The notes beneath the pieces are model-generated. The model worked only from the letters and a program-made list of their open reading frames with translations. It searched no databases and was not told where the DNA came from. The position numbers and the translations under genes were made by a program. A stretch of DNA of 64,000 nucleotides from NCBI GenBank assembly GCA_933822405.4, contig CAKOGP040001112.1, positions 1 to 64,000 of the forward strand, written 5' to 3'. The stretch's first letter is position 1, and the number at the start of each line of letters is the position of its first letter. Shown here in pieces: positions 1 through 9,187 of the stretch. Source of the DNA: Cylindrotheca closterium (Eukaryota; Bacillariophyta; Bacillariophyceae; Bacillariales; Bacillariaceae).

Positions 1-260
1 GTGACTCCATGAACGACGGTAGGGCGACCGTCATCTCAGTATTGCACCAGCAACCTAAGTCCGATCTACACATATCGAACTTGTGTGCAAGTATACTGAC
101 AGAAAGATAGAGTTATTTCTTTCTTTCAATAGGAGGAAGGATTCGGTGATGGGCCTTTTAAAAAAAGTTTGGTCCCCAGTCTAGAAAAAATAAAAATACG
201 GGAAAACATTTTGATATTGCTTCATGAATCTCCTCTCCGATGTGCAAATCTGGTGGACAG

Positions 261-3200
261 CTACTCTGCAAGTTTCTTCTTCAACATGTCAACCTTTCTC
301 GCTGCGCCCCACCGTCTGTAATCATTAATGGCCCCCTGGAGGTATATTTTGGACCCTTGGGAATCGCCAATCTCCGCCAAGTAATCTGAGTATAGTTCGC
401 AAGACAAACCTGCGTACTGATGAAAGTTGTCTCTTCGGCAGCTTGTTACTGCCATCTCGAAATATGATCGAGCCGATTTAGCTTTCTTCTTTGAAGCCAT
501 ATACTCCGCCTCAATGATTTGGTAAGGCCCCACCAAATTTGTGCAACCTTTCTTTACCCAGGTTCTAACTCTTTTGAGCAGTTTCAATGCTTCTTTTTTG
601 TATTTTGCTCCTTGAGCATCGTTCGAACGTGCCATGATGAAGAGCGGTATTGCTCTAAAAACAGAATCATAGCCATACATCATCCCAACTACCATCTTCG
701 CGAATGCGTCCCCCCTTTGTAGTGCGTATTCGGCGCCAAACTTGTAATCTCCAAAGAAGAGAAGGGCCATGCTTTTCCAAGGACCAAAAATAAGTTTGAA
801 TGGCATCTTTTGTTGATATAGCTCAGTGCTTTCGTCGATTGCTGCTCCTGTCAACACAGTGGTATTTGGATTTCCAGACTTGCCGATGAGATTAAGTACC
901 ACTTGCCATGCAATGGAGGCGACGTTTCCCAGAAAGTGCTGACTGAATTTGCGCATTTCGGTGACACCAGCTTGAAATTCGCCTTCCAGTTGCGGGAGAG
1001 TCATGCGACATGAGAACAAACCGTTCTGAAAACCAAACCATTTGCCAACCATCGCACCATTCATATTACCCGATACCAGACCGGATTCGTAGGCACGCTG
1101 ATGGTACTTCAAGCGACTTGAAAGCGGGCGAACCCAGGCCAATACCAAATTGTTCGCTGTATTCAATGGTTGCGTCTCATTGAACTTGCTTTGCTGACGA
1201 TCCGCGATAAGGATAGCCAACTCCGCAAGTTGTGGGCTAGTCTTAAAATCGTTGTACACATGCATGAGCACATTCGCGAAAGAAGCTATCGACGCTGCTG
1301 AAGTATCTGTGAGCCCATGTTCAACGATATGCTTGACCGACTCGCAGCAGAGGAGCATATAAAGATACGTTTTCTTAGCAGTATACGCCAGAGATGAAGT
1401 TTGCTGAATGAGTTCCATCTTGTATACGACCAGAGGATCCGTAACATGTGGCATATTTATAACGGATTCTTCTGTTGGCAATCGACGTTCAATCTGCTTC
1501 AACGTCCACCACACTTTTGCCCGAAGCATCTTTCCACTTTTCGGTACCGCAATGCCAAGTTCATAGAGGAGCTCCAAGCATAATTCAAGCGCAGTCTCCT
1601 TTTCCCCCCTGTCGCCAATTATGTCCAGATAGACATGAAAAGCTGGCAGCGCTTCAACGATTGTCACATTGGGATTATCTCCCTTGTGTTGTGCGATGAC
1701 GCGCTTGCAAAACCGCTCTGCTGCATCATTGTCCCCAACCCCATACTTTGCTTGAGCTGCTATGGAAAAGAGATGCATAGCAGTCTCCTTGTACTTTTCA
1801 GACCAGAGCTCCTCGTCGTCGGCTGGAAGATATGCAATGCCATGTTCGCAAAAATCAAGCGCGGCTGGGAAAGCCAGAAGATCAATCGATAGCTTCGCAG
1901 TGCGTAGATTCAAAGTCGCTAGCCGAAACCGTTGCTCGGCTTCGAGGTGTTCTTCCTTTCTCGCTTCTTGCTTTTCACTTTCGGGAACCGATTTATATTG
2001 CATCGAGACCCGATTCAAGTGTTCACACGCACAGAAAAACATCCAATCCTCTCCATAAAGAGGACATTGCGCCCTCTGTTGCAGTATGTTTCCCATTCGC
2101 TCCAAGAACTCGGATTCATCACCATCGCAAACCAAACTTCTCGCCGTTTCTTGAATTTTGTCATGAGCAAAGGCATACTCTTCCCCAGTGGCCTCATTGA
2201 AAAAGTCTCCACCACTTTCGGTCTGCTTTTCAAGTCGAGGCTGCAGCAGCAAACCTTCTACAATACCTTGATTCAAAAGCTCAACCAACGCCTTTTTCTC
2301 TTCGTGATACTCTTCCTCGGATGGTCTCACATCAGATTCAGCTTGGCTCTGCCTAAGAAATTTCGGGTGCAAGAGAACCAGTATCGTGTCGACATCAAAT
2401 GTTGATCGTGTACACGACGCCGTCATTAAGACTTCCTGGAGTTTTGGTTCCAGATGTTCAATCTTTGCTTTAACCATTTCCAACAAGTCGTCAGAGATGA
2501 GATCCTTAAGTTCCTTTTCTTGAAGCTTCCAATCCCATCGGAACGAAATGTTGTCATAGAAAAGCGCATTCTTCCGAACCAAGTGCTCCAAGGCTTGTCG
2601 AGTGAAGAATGGGTTTCCTAACGTCTTGGTGAAGATCGCATGGGTCAGCGGCAGGGTCTCCTCGTAACTCAATCGCAGTGAATCGGAGATGAAATGTCCC
2701 ACAGAATCTATCTGAAGATCTTTCAACTCGATCTCAAGGTAACCCTTGAGTTGTTTCTCGTCTCGTGACACTTTGATTTCATGTATATTCTTGGTGAGAA
2801 TGTGGTCTCCGCCAACTTCGTTGGAGCGGTAGCCGCCAAAGAAGAATAAATTTGAAATGGTATTGTCAGTCAGAATAGATTGTATCAATTCCAAACTTAG
2901 ACCATCAGCCCATTGTAGATCATCTAAAAAGAGGACTACTTGGTGCTTAGACCTTGACGACAGAGTGCGAAAGAAGAACTGAAGGGCAAACATCATCCGT
3001 TTCTTTGATTCGTGCTTCATTCCAGATGCGAAGGCTCCAGAAGAATCAACCGATACCGAGTCCTCTTTGGAAGCAGATGACGCCCTCCTGGAAGAATCCA
3101 AATTTTCCTTGCTAAGGTATCTCTCTAGTTTGGGGAAAACCTTCAGCAGCAGTCGAGCATCAGTTCCCAAGCTTTCTTGTATTTCATCTTTCATGTCAAT

Positions 3201-3707
3201 GAATTCATCTGTGACGCTCTCATCAATGTTGTCAAAAAGACCACCGATAGAGCTGAACGGTATACTTGCGTTCATGGAATCTGATTTGGAACGCAAAAAA
3301 AGAATTGGTCGCCTTTTGCCGTTCTCGTCATCTTTCACAGTTGCTGAATTCAGATGGATGAACTCTTCAACCATTCTGCTCTTTCCACATCCAGAGTATC
3401 CAGACACAAAGACGATTGACGACCCTTCATTAGCATCAAGCAGTTCTCGACACTGAGCAAGCTCTTTATCCCTTCCATATAGTTTGTCCTTGGCGAAATG
3501 AATTCTACCATCGGATCCAAATTTTTCGTCTTCGTCATCATCTTCTTCATTTAACAAACGATCATCTAGATGAGTTTCATCAGCTTGTTCAGCTCCAATA
3601 ACACCGTACTCCCCATATCGGTTATCACCAAGTTCACACCATCGTTGATCGGCTTTGGTTTCCTCTTCTTTCATTGTCAAAGTTGTTGACATGCTTCTTA
3701 CCCCCAT
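261..3707 (-). CDS. STAND-type AAA/Orc1-like ATPase with helical/TPR-like C-terminal half
   Basis: Single-exon protein of 1148 aa beginning with a true ATG. Residues 77-110 hold the start of an AAA_16/Orc1-like NTPase domain: the lead-in YGRDKEL, then Walker A GYSGCGKS (103-110). Walker B VVLFLDD lies at about 257-263 and is followed by LQWADG, a typical predicted-ATPase signature. A sensor-like segment FFFGGYRSNE follows. The C-terminal half (about 600-1148) is rich in paired helices with AL..C..L patterns, consistent with TPR-like repeats as in bacterial and diatom signalling ATPases of the MalT/PknK type. The N-terminal 65 residues are acidic and low in complexity. From family knowledge such proteins act as NTP-driven switches or scaffolds; the partner here is unknown. 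No kinase, histidine kinase or DNA-binding domain is visible, so this is the ATPase core alone. It is divergent from the gene starting at 4044. Confidence 0.75.
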   Translation of the reverse strand: MGVRSMSTTLTMKEEETKADQRWCELGDNRYGEYGVIGAEQADETHLDDRLLNEEDDDEDEKFGSDGRIHFAKDKLYGRDKELAQCRELLDANEGSSIVFVSGYSGCGKSRMVEEFIHLNSATVKDDENGKRRPILFLRSKSDSMNASIPFSSIGGLFDNIDESVTDEFIDMKDEIQESLGTDARLLLKVFPKLERYLSKENLDSSRRASSASKEDSVSVDSSGAFASGMKHESKKRMMFALQFFFRTLSSRSKHQVVLFLDDLQWADGLSLELIQSILTDNTISNLFFFGGYRSNEVGGDHILTKNIHEIKVSRDEKQLKGYLEIELKDLQIDSVGHFISDSLRLSYEETLPLTHAIFTKTLGNPFFTRQALEHLVRKNALFYDNISFRWDWKLQEKELKDLISDDLLEMVKAKIEHLEPKLQEVLMTASCTRSTFDVDTILVLLHPKFLRQSQAESDVRPSEEEYHEEKKALVELLNQGIVEGLLLQPRLEKQTESGGDFFNEATGEEYAFAHDKIQETARSLVCDGDESEFLERMGNILQQRAQCPLYGEDWMFFCACEHLNRVSMQYKSVPESEKQEARKEEHLEAEQRFRLATLNLRTAKLSIDLLAFPAALDFCEHGIAYLPADDEELWSEKYKETAMHLFSIAAQAKYGVGDNDAAERFCKRVIAQHKGDNPNVTIVEALPAFHVYLDIIGDRGEKETALELCLELLYELGIAVPKSGKMLRAKVWWTLKQIERRLPTEESVINMPHVTDPLVVYKMELIQQTSSLAYTAKKTYLYMLLCCESVKHIVEHGLTDTSAASIASFANVLMHVYNDFKTSPQLAELAILIADRQQSKFNETQPLNTANNLVLAWVRPLSSRLKYHQRAYESGLVSGNMNGAMVGKWFGFQNGLFSCRMTLPQLEGEFQAGVTEMRKFSQHFLGNVASIAWQVVLNLIGKSGNPNTTVLTGAAIDESTELYQQKMPFKLIFGPWKSMALLFFGDYKFGAEYALQRGDAFAKMVVGMMYGYDSVFRAIPLFIMARSNDAQGAKYKKEALKLLKRVRTWVKKGCTNLVGPYQIIEAEYMASKKKAKSARSYFEMAVTSCRRDNFHQYAGLSCELYSDYLAEIGDSQGSKIYLQGAINDYRRWGAARKVDMLKKKLAE

Positions 3708-4043
3708 GTTGCTATTCTTGTGTTGGAGTAAAACAACAATTTTTCAGAAATGGCATAATGCAGTTTCGCTTTTTCACAGTAGAAATGGGTTTCTTTCTTT
3801 TTCGCATCGGTGGGACTTTTATAGATTTGATCACTTTTCATTAATTGAAATGCAATATCAATTCCGCCGAATTTTGTTTCTGACGACGAGAGTGCGACAA
3901 TATTACCTTTTAGTAGCGGACTCAAAATGACCCGGCATTTGATCGACTGAATCAAGCGTATATCTTTGTCTGCAAATTGAAAATGCAAATTGAAAATAGG
4001 ATACTGTAGTATGCCATCAATACGAGCGGGACCCAACAACACG
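3708..4043. promoter_or_regulatory. Divergent intergenic region with a 13-bp tandem repeat
   Basis: This 336-bp stretch separates two genes transcribed outward and so must hold both promoters. At 3971-3996 a 13-base unit (TGCAAATTGAAAA) occurs twice back to back and exactly. A TACTGTA motif follows at 4002-4008, about 35 bases before the ATG chosen for the downstream gene. No other gene is seen. Confidence 0.4.
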
Positions 4044-5285
4044 ATGTATGAAAGTTCCTGGGTCTTGATTGTATGCCTAAATGTGTTGATTATTGGATCT
4101 TACTTATTGTTATCCCCAATCGCATCACGACCGCCATTGAATTTGAAGGACGACCAAAAAGAAAGAGGAGGTCAAGACTGCTCAAGCGATTTGGATTGCT
4201 CTCTGAATGGAATCTGCCAAAATGAAGTTTGCTTGTGTGATAAACCATGGCATGGTCGAGAGTGTTCACTTTTAGATGTTTTACCAGTTCAATTTCCTCA
4301 AGGATATGGAATGCTTCCGAATCAAACGACATGGGGCGGTGGAATACTAGTGGAAGAGCAAGAGAACGAGGCAAAGAAGAGATTGTACCACTTGTATGTG
4401 GTCCGCATGACCAATAATTGCACTCTAGAATATTGGACCAAGAACTCGCGTGTGGACCATGCCATTGCGGAGAGTCCCGCTGGACCCTATCGATTCTTGG
4501 ACGTTGCAATACCAACTCAATCTCACAATCCAGTTCCGGTTGCCTTAAAGGATGGAACGTATGCAATTTTTCACATTGGGTCTGGAGAGGGTGGTATTAA
4601 CGGAGGTGTAGACTGCAACAACAGCAGCGATTACGAGTTTGGGGGGCAAATGAAAATGGAAGCAACCTCTGATTCAAATTTGGAATCAACAGGGAGTACA
4701 ATACATGTTTCCGATTCGTTATATGGACCATGGCGCCCTCTTGTGAACAACACACTTGGATTTTGTAATAATCCAGCTCCATTTGTCCATCCAAATGGAA
4801 CCATATATGTCGGTTGTCGTCATGGGCTCAAACACTCTACGCTACGCCGTGCTGAATCAGTTGGAGGACCCTACGAAGAAATTGCAGACATACCTGGAAT
4901 GTCACCTGATGGATATGTCCTGGAGGACCCGCAACTGTATGTCGATCACCGAGGCCATTTCCATGGTATATTTCATGCCTACCAACTATATCCAAATGCA
5001 AGCAACTGTGAGAATGATGTTGTTGCGAGTCATGCCTTTAGTGCCGATGGCATCGATTGGCATCTTTCCAAGGAGCGACCATATGGCACCCAGCTGACGC
5101 TTGCCAATGGAAAGTCGATTACGTTAGCCACTAGAGAACGGCCTAAACCATTGATGCAGAACGGTCGAATGACGCACTTGGTGCAATCGGCGTGTGGAGT
5201 TCCAAACTGCTACTCTCGGACAGGATGTGTCGATTGCAAGTACAAGAACTGGGACTTTACTCTTGTGCTGCCTCTGGATATCTAA
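4044..5285 (+). CDS. Membrane-anchored GH43-like beta-propeller protein with EGF-like module
   Basis: About 413 aa from the ATG at 4044. This start is preferred over the upstream in-frame ATG at 3990 because it places the hydrophobic segment (WVLIVCLNVLIIGSYLLL) at the extreme N terminus as a signal peptide or type II anchor. A Cys-rich EGF-like module follows (C..D.DC..NGIC....CLC...WHGREC). The rest reads as a five-bladed propeller of the GH43/GH32-like superfamily, with repeated blade motifs such as GPYRFLDV, YGPWRPL, NNPAPFVHPNG and EDPQLYVDHRGHFHG, and several N-x-S/T sites. The protein is predicted to be secretory or cell-surface and to bind or cleave a glycan. Catalytic acids were not assigned, so activity is uncertain. 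It may be a lectin-like relative. Confidence 0.7.
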   Translation: MYESSWVLIVCLNVLIIGSYLLLSPIASRPPLNLKDDQKERGGQDCSSDLDCSLNGICQNEVCLCDKPWHGRECSLLDVLPVQFPQGYGMLPNQTTWGGGILVEEQENEAKKRLYHLYVVRMTNNCTLEYWTKNSRVDHAIAESPAGPYRFLDVAIPTQSHNPVPVALKDGTYAIFHIGSGEGGINGGVDCNNSSDYEFGGQMKMEATSDSNLESTGSTIHVSDSLYGPWRPLVNNTLGFCNNPAPFVHPNGTIYVGCRHGLKHSTLRRAESVGGPYEEIADIPGMSPDGYVLEDPQLYVDHRGHFHGIFHAYQLYPNASNCENDVVASHAFSADGIDWHLSKERPYGTQLTLANGKSITLATRERPKPLMQNGRMTHLVQSACGVPNCYSRTGCVDCKYKNWDFTLVLPLDI

Positions 5286-5490
5286 TGCAAACTAGCATCA
5301 AAGTGCCAGAAAAGCTTTGCCATCTCTATATAGACATATGCTACTATCTTATTTCACACCGGTACCCTCTGTGGTTTTGCTGCTGGAACTTTCACTTCTC
5401 TTTTTAAAATCAAATCGTGCCGTCCGTTTACCGTCCGTTTGTTTCAATTTCTGTTGGAGAAGAGGATGATGAAGCAGAGCTGTCACGGTT

Positions 5491-6087
5491 ATGGTCATAG
5501 CAATGCAACTTGCCATCCTTCTTCTGGTGTCTCTTGCTTCGAGCGTTTCATCCCTCAGACAATTATCCAAGCCGTTTGCCATTCGAAAGCAGCCGTTTGA
5601 GTTGTCTCACCTTGAAGATTCCGTCTTTCGGCAACGTCCACGTAGCCTTGTTGTTCCAATCATCGTTCAAGACATTCGAGGAGGGTACAGTGACGACGAC
5701 GACTCTGCAGATATCAACAACTCAGAATCTTCAACTGCCGAAAAATCCACCATGAAGCAATGTCGATGCGTCTTGTGTGGCCAAGATTTTTTGGCAGAAA
5801 GCCAAGCTGACTGCGAAGCTCACATGGCAGTTTGTACAGCTTTTGCACGAGTTCACCCAACAGATGGAAGCACCAATCCAAATGGGGTGTACCCACCAGG
5901 CTCAGAACCAAGCAAGGAAGAAATACCTACTGTTGAAGAGTTTGAAGAGACTGAAAGTGCCAAAGACATCTATTCCATGTCTGTGAAGGAACTAAAGAAA
6001 ATAGTAACCGATGCTGGCCTTTCTCATTCTGATTGTATTGAGAAGTCAGATTTGCAAGCCAGAGCAGAAAAAGCGCTGAGTGGCTAA
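5491..6087 (+). CDS. Small secreted protein with Cys/His zinc-finger-like motif and SAP-like C terminus
   Basis: 198 aa. The N terminus (MVIAMQLAILLLVSLASSVSS) is a clear signal peptide; in a diatom a following transit peptide could redirect it to the plastid, but no diagnostic ASAFAP motif is seen. In the middle, CRCVLCGQDF...C..H...C spaces Cys and His like a small zinc finger (roughly residues 90-118). The last 40 residues (YSMSVKELKKIVTDAG...CIEKSDLQARAEKAL) match the helix-turn-helix of SAP/ARMET-C-like domains, which bind nucleic acids or mediate folding in secretory proteins such as MANF. An acidic, Ser-rich linker precedes the finger. Function is unknown. It lies 205 bp downstream of the propeller gene on the same strand. 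Confidence 0.65.
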   Translation: MVIAMQLAILLLVSLASSVSSLRQLSKPFAIRKQPFELSHLEDSVFRQRPRSLVVPIIVQDIRGGYSDDDDSADINNSESSTAEKSTMKQCRCVLCGQDFLAESQADCEAHMAVCTAFARVHPTDGSTNPNGVYPPGSEPSKEEIPTVEEFEETESAKDIYSMSVKELKKIVTDAGLSHSDCIEKSDLQARAEKALSG

Positions 6088-6350
6088 CTTTGATATAACA
6101 TAGCATACTTTCTATAGAAATAAATGATAGATGCATATTGCTAGCTTATGTTAGCTAATATACGAATGAAAGATGCTGGTGCAGTTGAAAATACTGCTAA
6201 CACGGCCACCACACGGTCGCGCCGTGGCGACAATGAGATTGAAGCTCGAGAAAAACTATAACTTTAGTAGCGGGACTATAATGCGTGTTTCCATATCTTG
6301 GAACTCAATAAGTCGATGCAGTGGAAAATGACATGACACAAACAAGTGTT

Positions 6351-8336
6351 CTATTGACCATCATTGTTTCCCCGCCCAAATCTACCACCACGGCCAAACA
6401 GGGCTCCTGGTGACAGAGTGAAGCCACCACCTTCACCAAATGATTTGGTCGGTTCTGGAGCTTTGCGATCAAAGTTTGAGCCTCTCCTGTCACGATTATG
6501 AATATTGTTTCTCGAGGCAGTAGCCGCACCGCCACCAAGGCCAGAATTCTGATTGCCCTTTCGGTTTATTAACATCTGCTTGTTCAATTCGGTGTTCACC
6601 ATTTCCAAGGCTTCGATCATTTCTTGCAGACTCTTGATTTTGGATTCATTCTGCTCCTTTTCTGCTGAAAATTTCTTCTCTACTTCTTGCTTTTCTTCCA
6701 TCAGCCGTTTCAAACTAGGATCCACCTCATTTCCTTTCTTACCGGTAATGAGCATTTCTACTTCGTTTCGTAGAATAGCCATTTCCCGATTCATGTTGGC
6801 AAGTTGTTCTTCTTTTTTTTTGATTTCCTGTTGCGCTGTCGCCCTTTCCATTTCCAGCTTACTTTCAAGATTGTCCTTTTCGGCTTCGAGTATCGCAATG
6901 CCTTCTGCCCCCTCAGGTGTCGGGTTGGCAGCTACACTCGCCTTTGCGGCTTCAAGATCTCTTTCCTTTTTCTGAATCTCAGACGTCAGATCGTAAACTT
7001 TATACCGAAGATTTTCGAGCTCTGTACTTGCTTCAGTAAACTCTGCCTTGAGTGTCATCATGTCCGTTTGGGCTTTCAAGTTCTTTGCTTTTTCCTTTTT
7101 GGCTTGTTCCTCCAATTCTCGCATTTCTTCTTTGGCTTTCCTCAATTCTTCCACCAACAGTTTATTTCGCTTATCCACTTCATCCGGATCGCCAAGATCG
7201 ACGTCGGTACTGCTCCTCCTTAGTGTCGGCTTTGCTGGTGACAGATTTAAGCTCTTGCGGAGGTCGTTGATGCTCGATCCTTTATTATTGCCTTCCAAGT
7301 CGTCCCACAAATTGTCAAAGATCCCGAATTCAAGATCACGGCCAGTGTCCTTCTTCTCTTCACCAGTCCGATGAGGTGGCTTTTGGCCTGGGGGTGGCCC
7401 TGCCATGCCGGACGATGTCATGATATGATCCATTAGCCCGCCTACTTTCGGCTCTCCCTTCTTTCTCAGCTTTTTGCCATCGCGGCCAAACACAGTTTCA
7501 TTGCCAAACTCATCAAAAACATGTTTTCTTCCCTTTTCATCTGTATAGGAGCTCCCCGGTTGTCGTGATTTGGACCTGGCATTGTTGGTATCTCGAGCAG
7601 CAGCAGGACCCCGACTTCGGCCGCGCTCTCGTTGGAGCGAGCCAGAGTCTGAGTGCCCACTGTGCGTTGGCTTTGGCTCTCCTTTCCGCCGTACCTTCTT
7701 GACAGGATTTCCGTTTTCATCGCAAGCCCATAAATGTCCATCAATTTCTATTACTTTCTTCTTTTTTTTGGTGCTGCTGCTATCTCCCGAATTCATCATC
7801 TTTTCCAGACTACCGCGTTCGTCACTGTCTGACCCATGATGTTGTTGTTGCGGCCGAGCTCTTGATTGCGATCGACCCCGACTGCTCATCTCGTCCCGTG
7901 CTCTCCGTCGATTGCTTCTGTTACTACCCCGTGACGACGTTCCATCACTTTCATAGCCACCATTTCTCCCCCGTGCGGATTTTGATCGCAGAGGTGGGTT
8001 TCTTCGTTCATCAGGAGGAGGATCACCTTCCTTTGCCTTTTTCCTTAACTTCTTAATAGGTTTCCCTGCATCGTCGCAAAGCCAAGGGTGCCCGTCTATT
8101 TCGATTATATTCTTCTTTATTCGCTTGGTGCTTACACTGGCGCCACTACTTTGATTGGCATCACCATCACCATCCTTGCCCTTCTTGCGCAAGCGTTTCA
8201 GAGGATTGCCGTGTTCATCCAGTGCCCACAAGACTCCATCAATTTCCATTACATTTTGCTTCTTCCGTCGGCTTTGGGAGCTACCAGCATCTCCCACTCG
8301 AGCACCTTGCTTGAACGATGCCGTTCGTCGAAGCAT
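6351..8336 (-). CDS. Four-copy basic repeat protein with long coiled coil
   Basis: 661 aa, single exon, ATG start. The N-terminal 300 residues carry a recurring unit of about 24 residues, V-x-EIDG-x-x-W-x-x-D-x-x-G-x-P-x-K-x-x-R-K-K, at roughly 29-52, 77-100 and 195-220, plus a diverged fourth copy at 270-294 (HVFDEFGNETVFGRDGKKLRKKGE). Between them lie Arg/Ser-rich linkers. Residues about 375-600 are a continuous charged coiled coil (KAKEEMRELEEQAKKEKAK and similar). The tail is Gly/Arg-rich (LFGRGGRFGRGNN). I do not recognise the repeat. Its basic ends and a coiled coil suggest a self-associating scaffold that binds an acidic partner such as nucleic acid, which is inference only. Confidence 0.7.
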   Translation of the reverse strand: MLRRTASFKQGARVGDAGSSQSRRKKQNVMEIDGVLWALDEHGNPLKRLRKKGKDGDGDANQSSGASVSTKRIKKNIIEIDGHPWLCDDAGKPIKKLRKKAKEGDPPPDERRNPPLRSKSARGRNGGYESDGTSSRGSNRSNRRRARDEMSSRGRSQSRARPQQQHHGSDSDERGSLEKMMNSGDSSSTKKKKKVIEIDGHLWACDENGNPVKKVRRKGEPKPTHSGHSDSGSLQRERGRSRGPAAARDTNNARSKSRQPGSSYTDEKGRKHVFDEFGNETVFGRDGKKLRKKGEPKVGGLMDHIMTSSGMAGPPPGQKPPHRTGEEKKDTGRDLEFGIFDNLWDDLEGNNKGSSINDLRKSLNLSPAKPTLRRSSTDVDLGDPDEVDKRNKLLVEELRKAKEEMRELEEQAKKEKAKNLKAQTDMMTLKAEFTEASTELENLRYKVYDLTSEIQKKERDLEAAKASVAANPTPEGAEGIAILEAEKDNLESKLEMERATAQQEIKKKEEQLANMNREMAILRNEVEMLITGKKGNEVDPSLKRLMEEKQEVEKKFSAEKEQNESKIKSLQEMIEALEMVNTELNKQMLINRKGNQNSGLGGGAATASRNNIHNRDRRGSNFDRKAPEPTKSFGEGGGFTLSPGALFGRGGRFGRGNNDGQ

Positions 8337-9187
8337 GCTCTCTGTTTCTTTTGAATTTGAGTAAGACTGAGGGCTGAGGCTCTGTTGCGAATCAGCTTTC
8401 CCCTGATGAGTTGCCAGCAGTTGATACTATTATGTCGTTCAAGAAGTATCCCCTGTTTGGCTTCTCTTTCTAACCCGCACAAAAACAGAGGACACAATAC
8501 AACAATGTGCTGTGCTATGTTGCGTTGGGATACTCGATTCAGCTAGTCTCCTTTGTAAAGCGAATATTGTCGAATAATGAATAATACAAGACAGCAACTT
8601 CTATTTCACCAGTTGCTGCAGGCCAATATCAAGCTTCAGATTTGTTGCTTTAAACCAGCTGATTAGAGTTTCTGTGATGGGCGCGTCTCGGTGTTGCCTG
8701 AGGAGGTTAAGCTAGTGCAGTGCTCGCTTGATGGTTTCAGGACTCAGGTTCAACTCCATTTCCTTCACCGCCACAATTCATTCTGGGTCAGCGTTTCTGG
8801 GGGATTGATGTTTTTCTCTTGGGCTCAATGAGCTATGGATGACTTTGCACTATGTAAAAATGTTGATCAAATTGAGATGTTAAGTAAAATATATGTCCTA
8901 TGACTGTCCATCTCAAGGAATGTGGCGAACAGACCAAATCTGGTGTGGTACAACACGTACACAAAATGGAGGCTTTGGCCAAAAATGTCCCAACAGAAAT
9001 GCCACTCGCCAGCAATCCCACGAAAAAAGTAGTTAAGCCCCCAAAAGGGGGAGACCAAGAAGGGGAATAAGACTCCACAGTATAGTTTCTGGATGATTGA
9101 TGGTAGGTCCACATATTGTAGGTATTCTGCTGGATCGCCTGGTACTGTAGGTCTACCTAAGGTAGGCATTATAATCATTATTAGCAT
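8337..9187. other. 850-bp gap with a possible decayed coding fragment
   Basis: No intact gene. On the minus strand about 8596-8759 reads as a protein-like segment beginning MELNLSPETIKRALH, an in-frame TAG, then LNLLRQHRDAPITETLISWF and about 17 further residues to a stop. The upstream part (about 8760-8815) continues in another frame (PPETLTQNELWR). A TACTGTA motif lies at 9143-9149, beside the near-palindrome TACCTAAGGTA at 9153-9163. Confidence 0.3.

Noticed and set aside
4090..4566. Minus-strand 158-aa frame
   Set aside because: Antisense shadow of the propeller gene.
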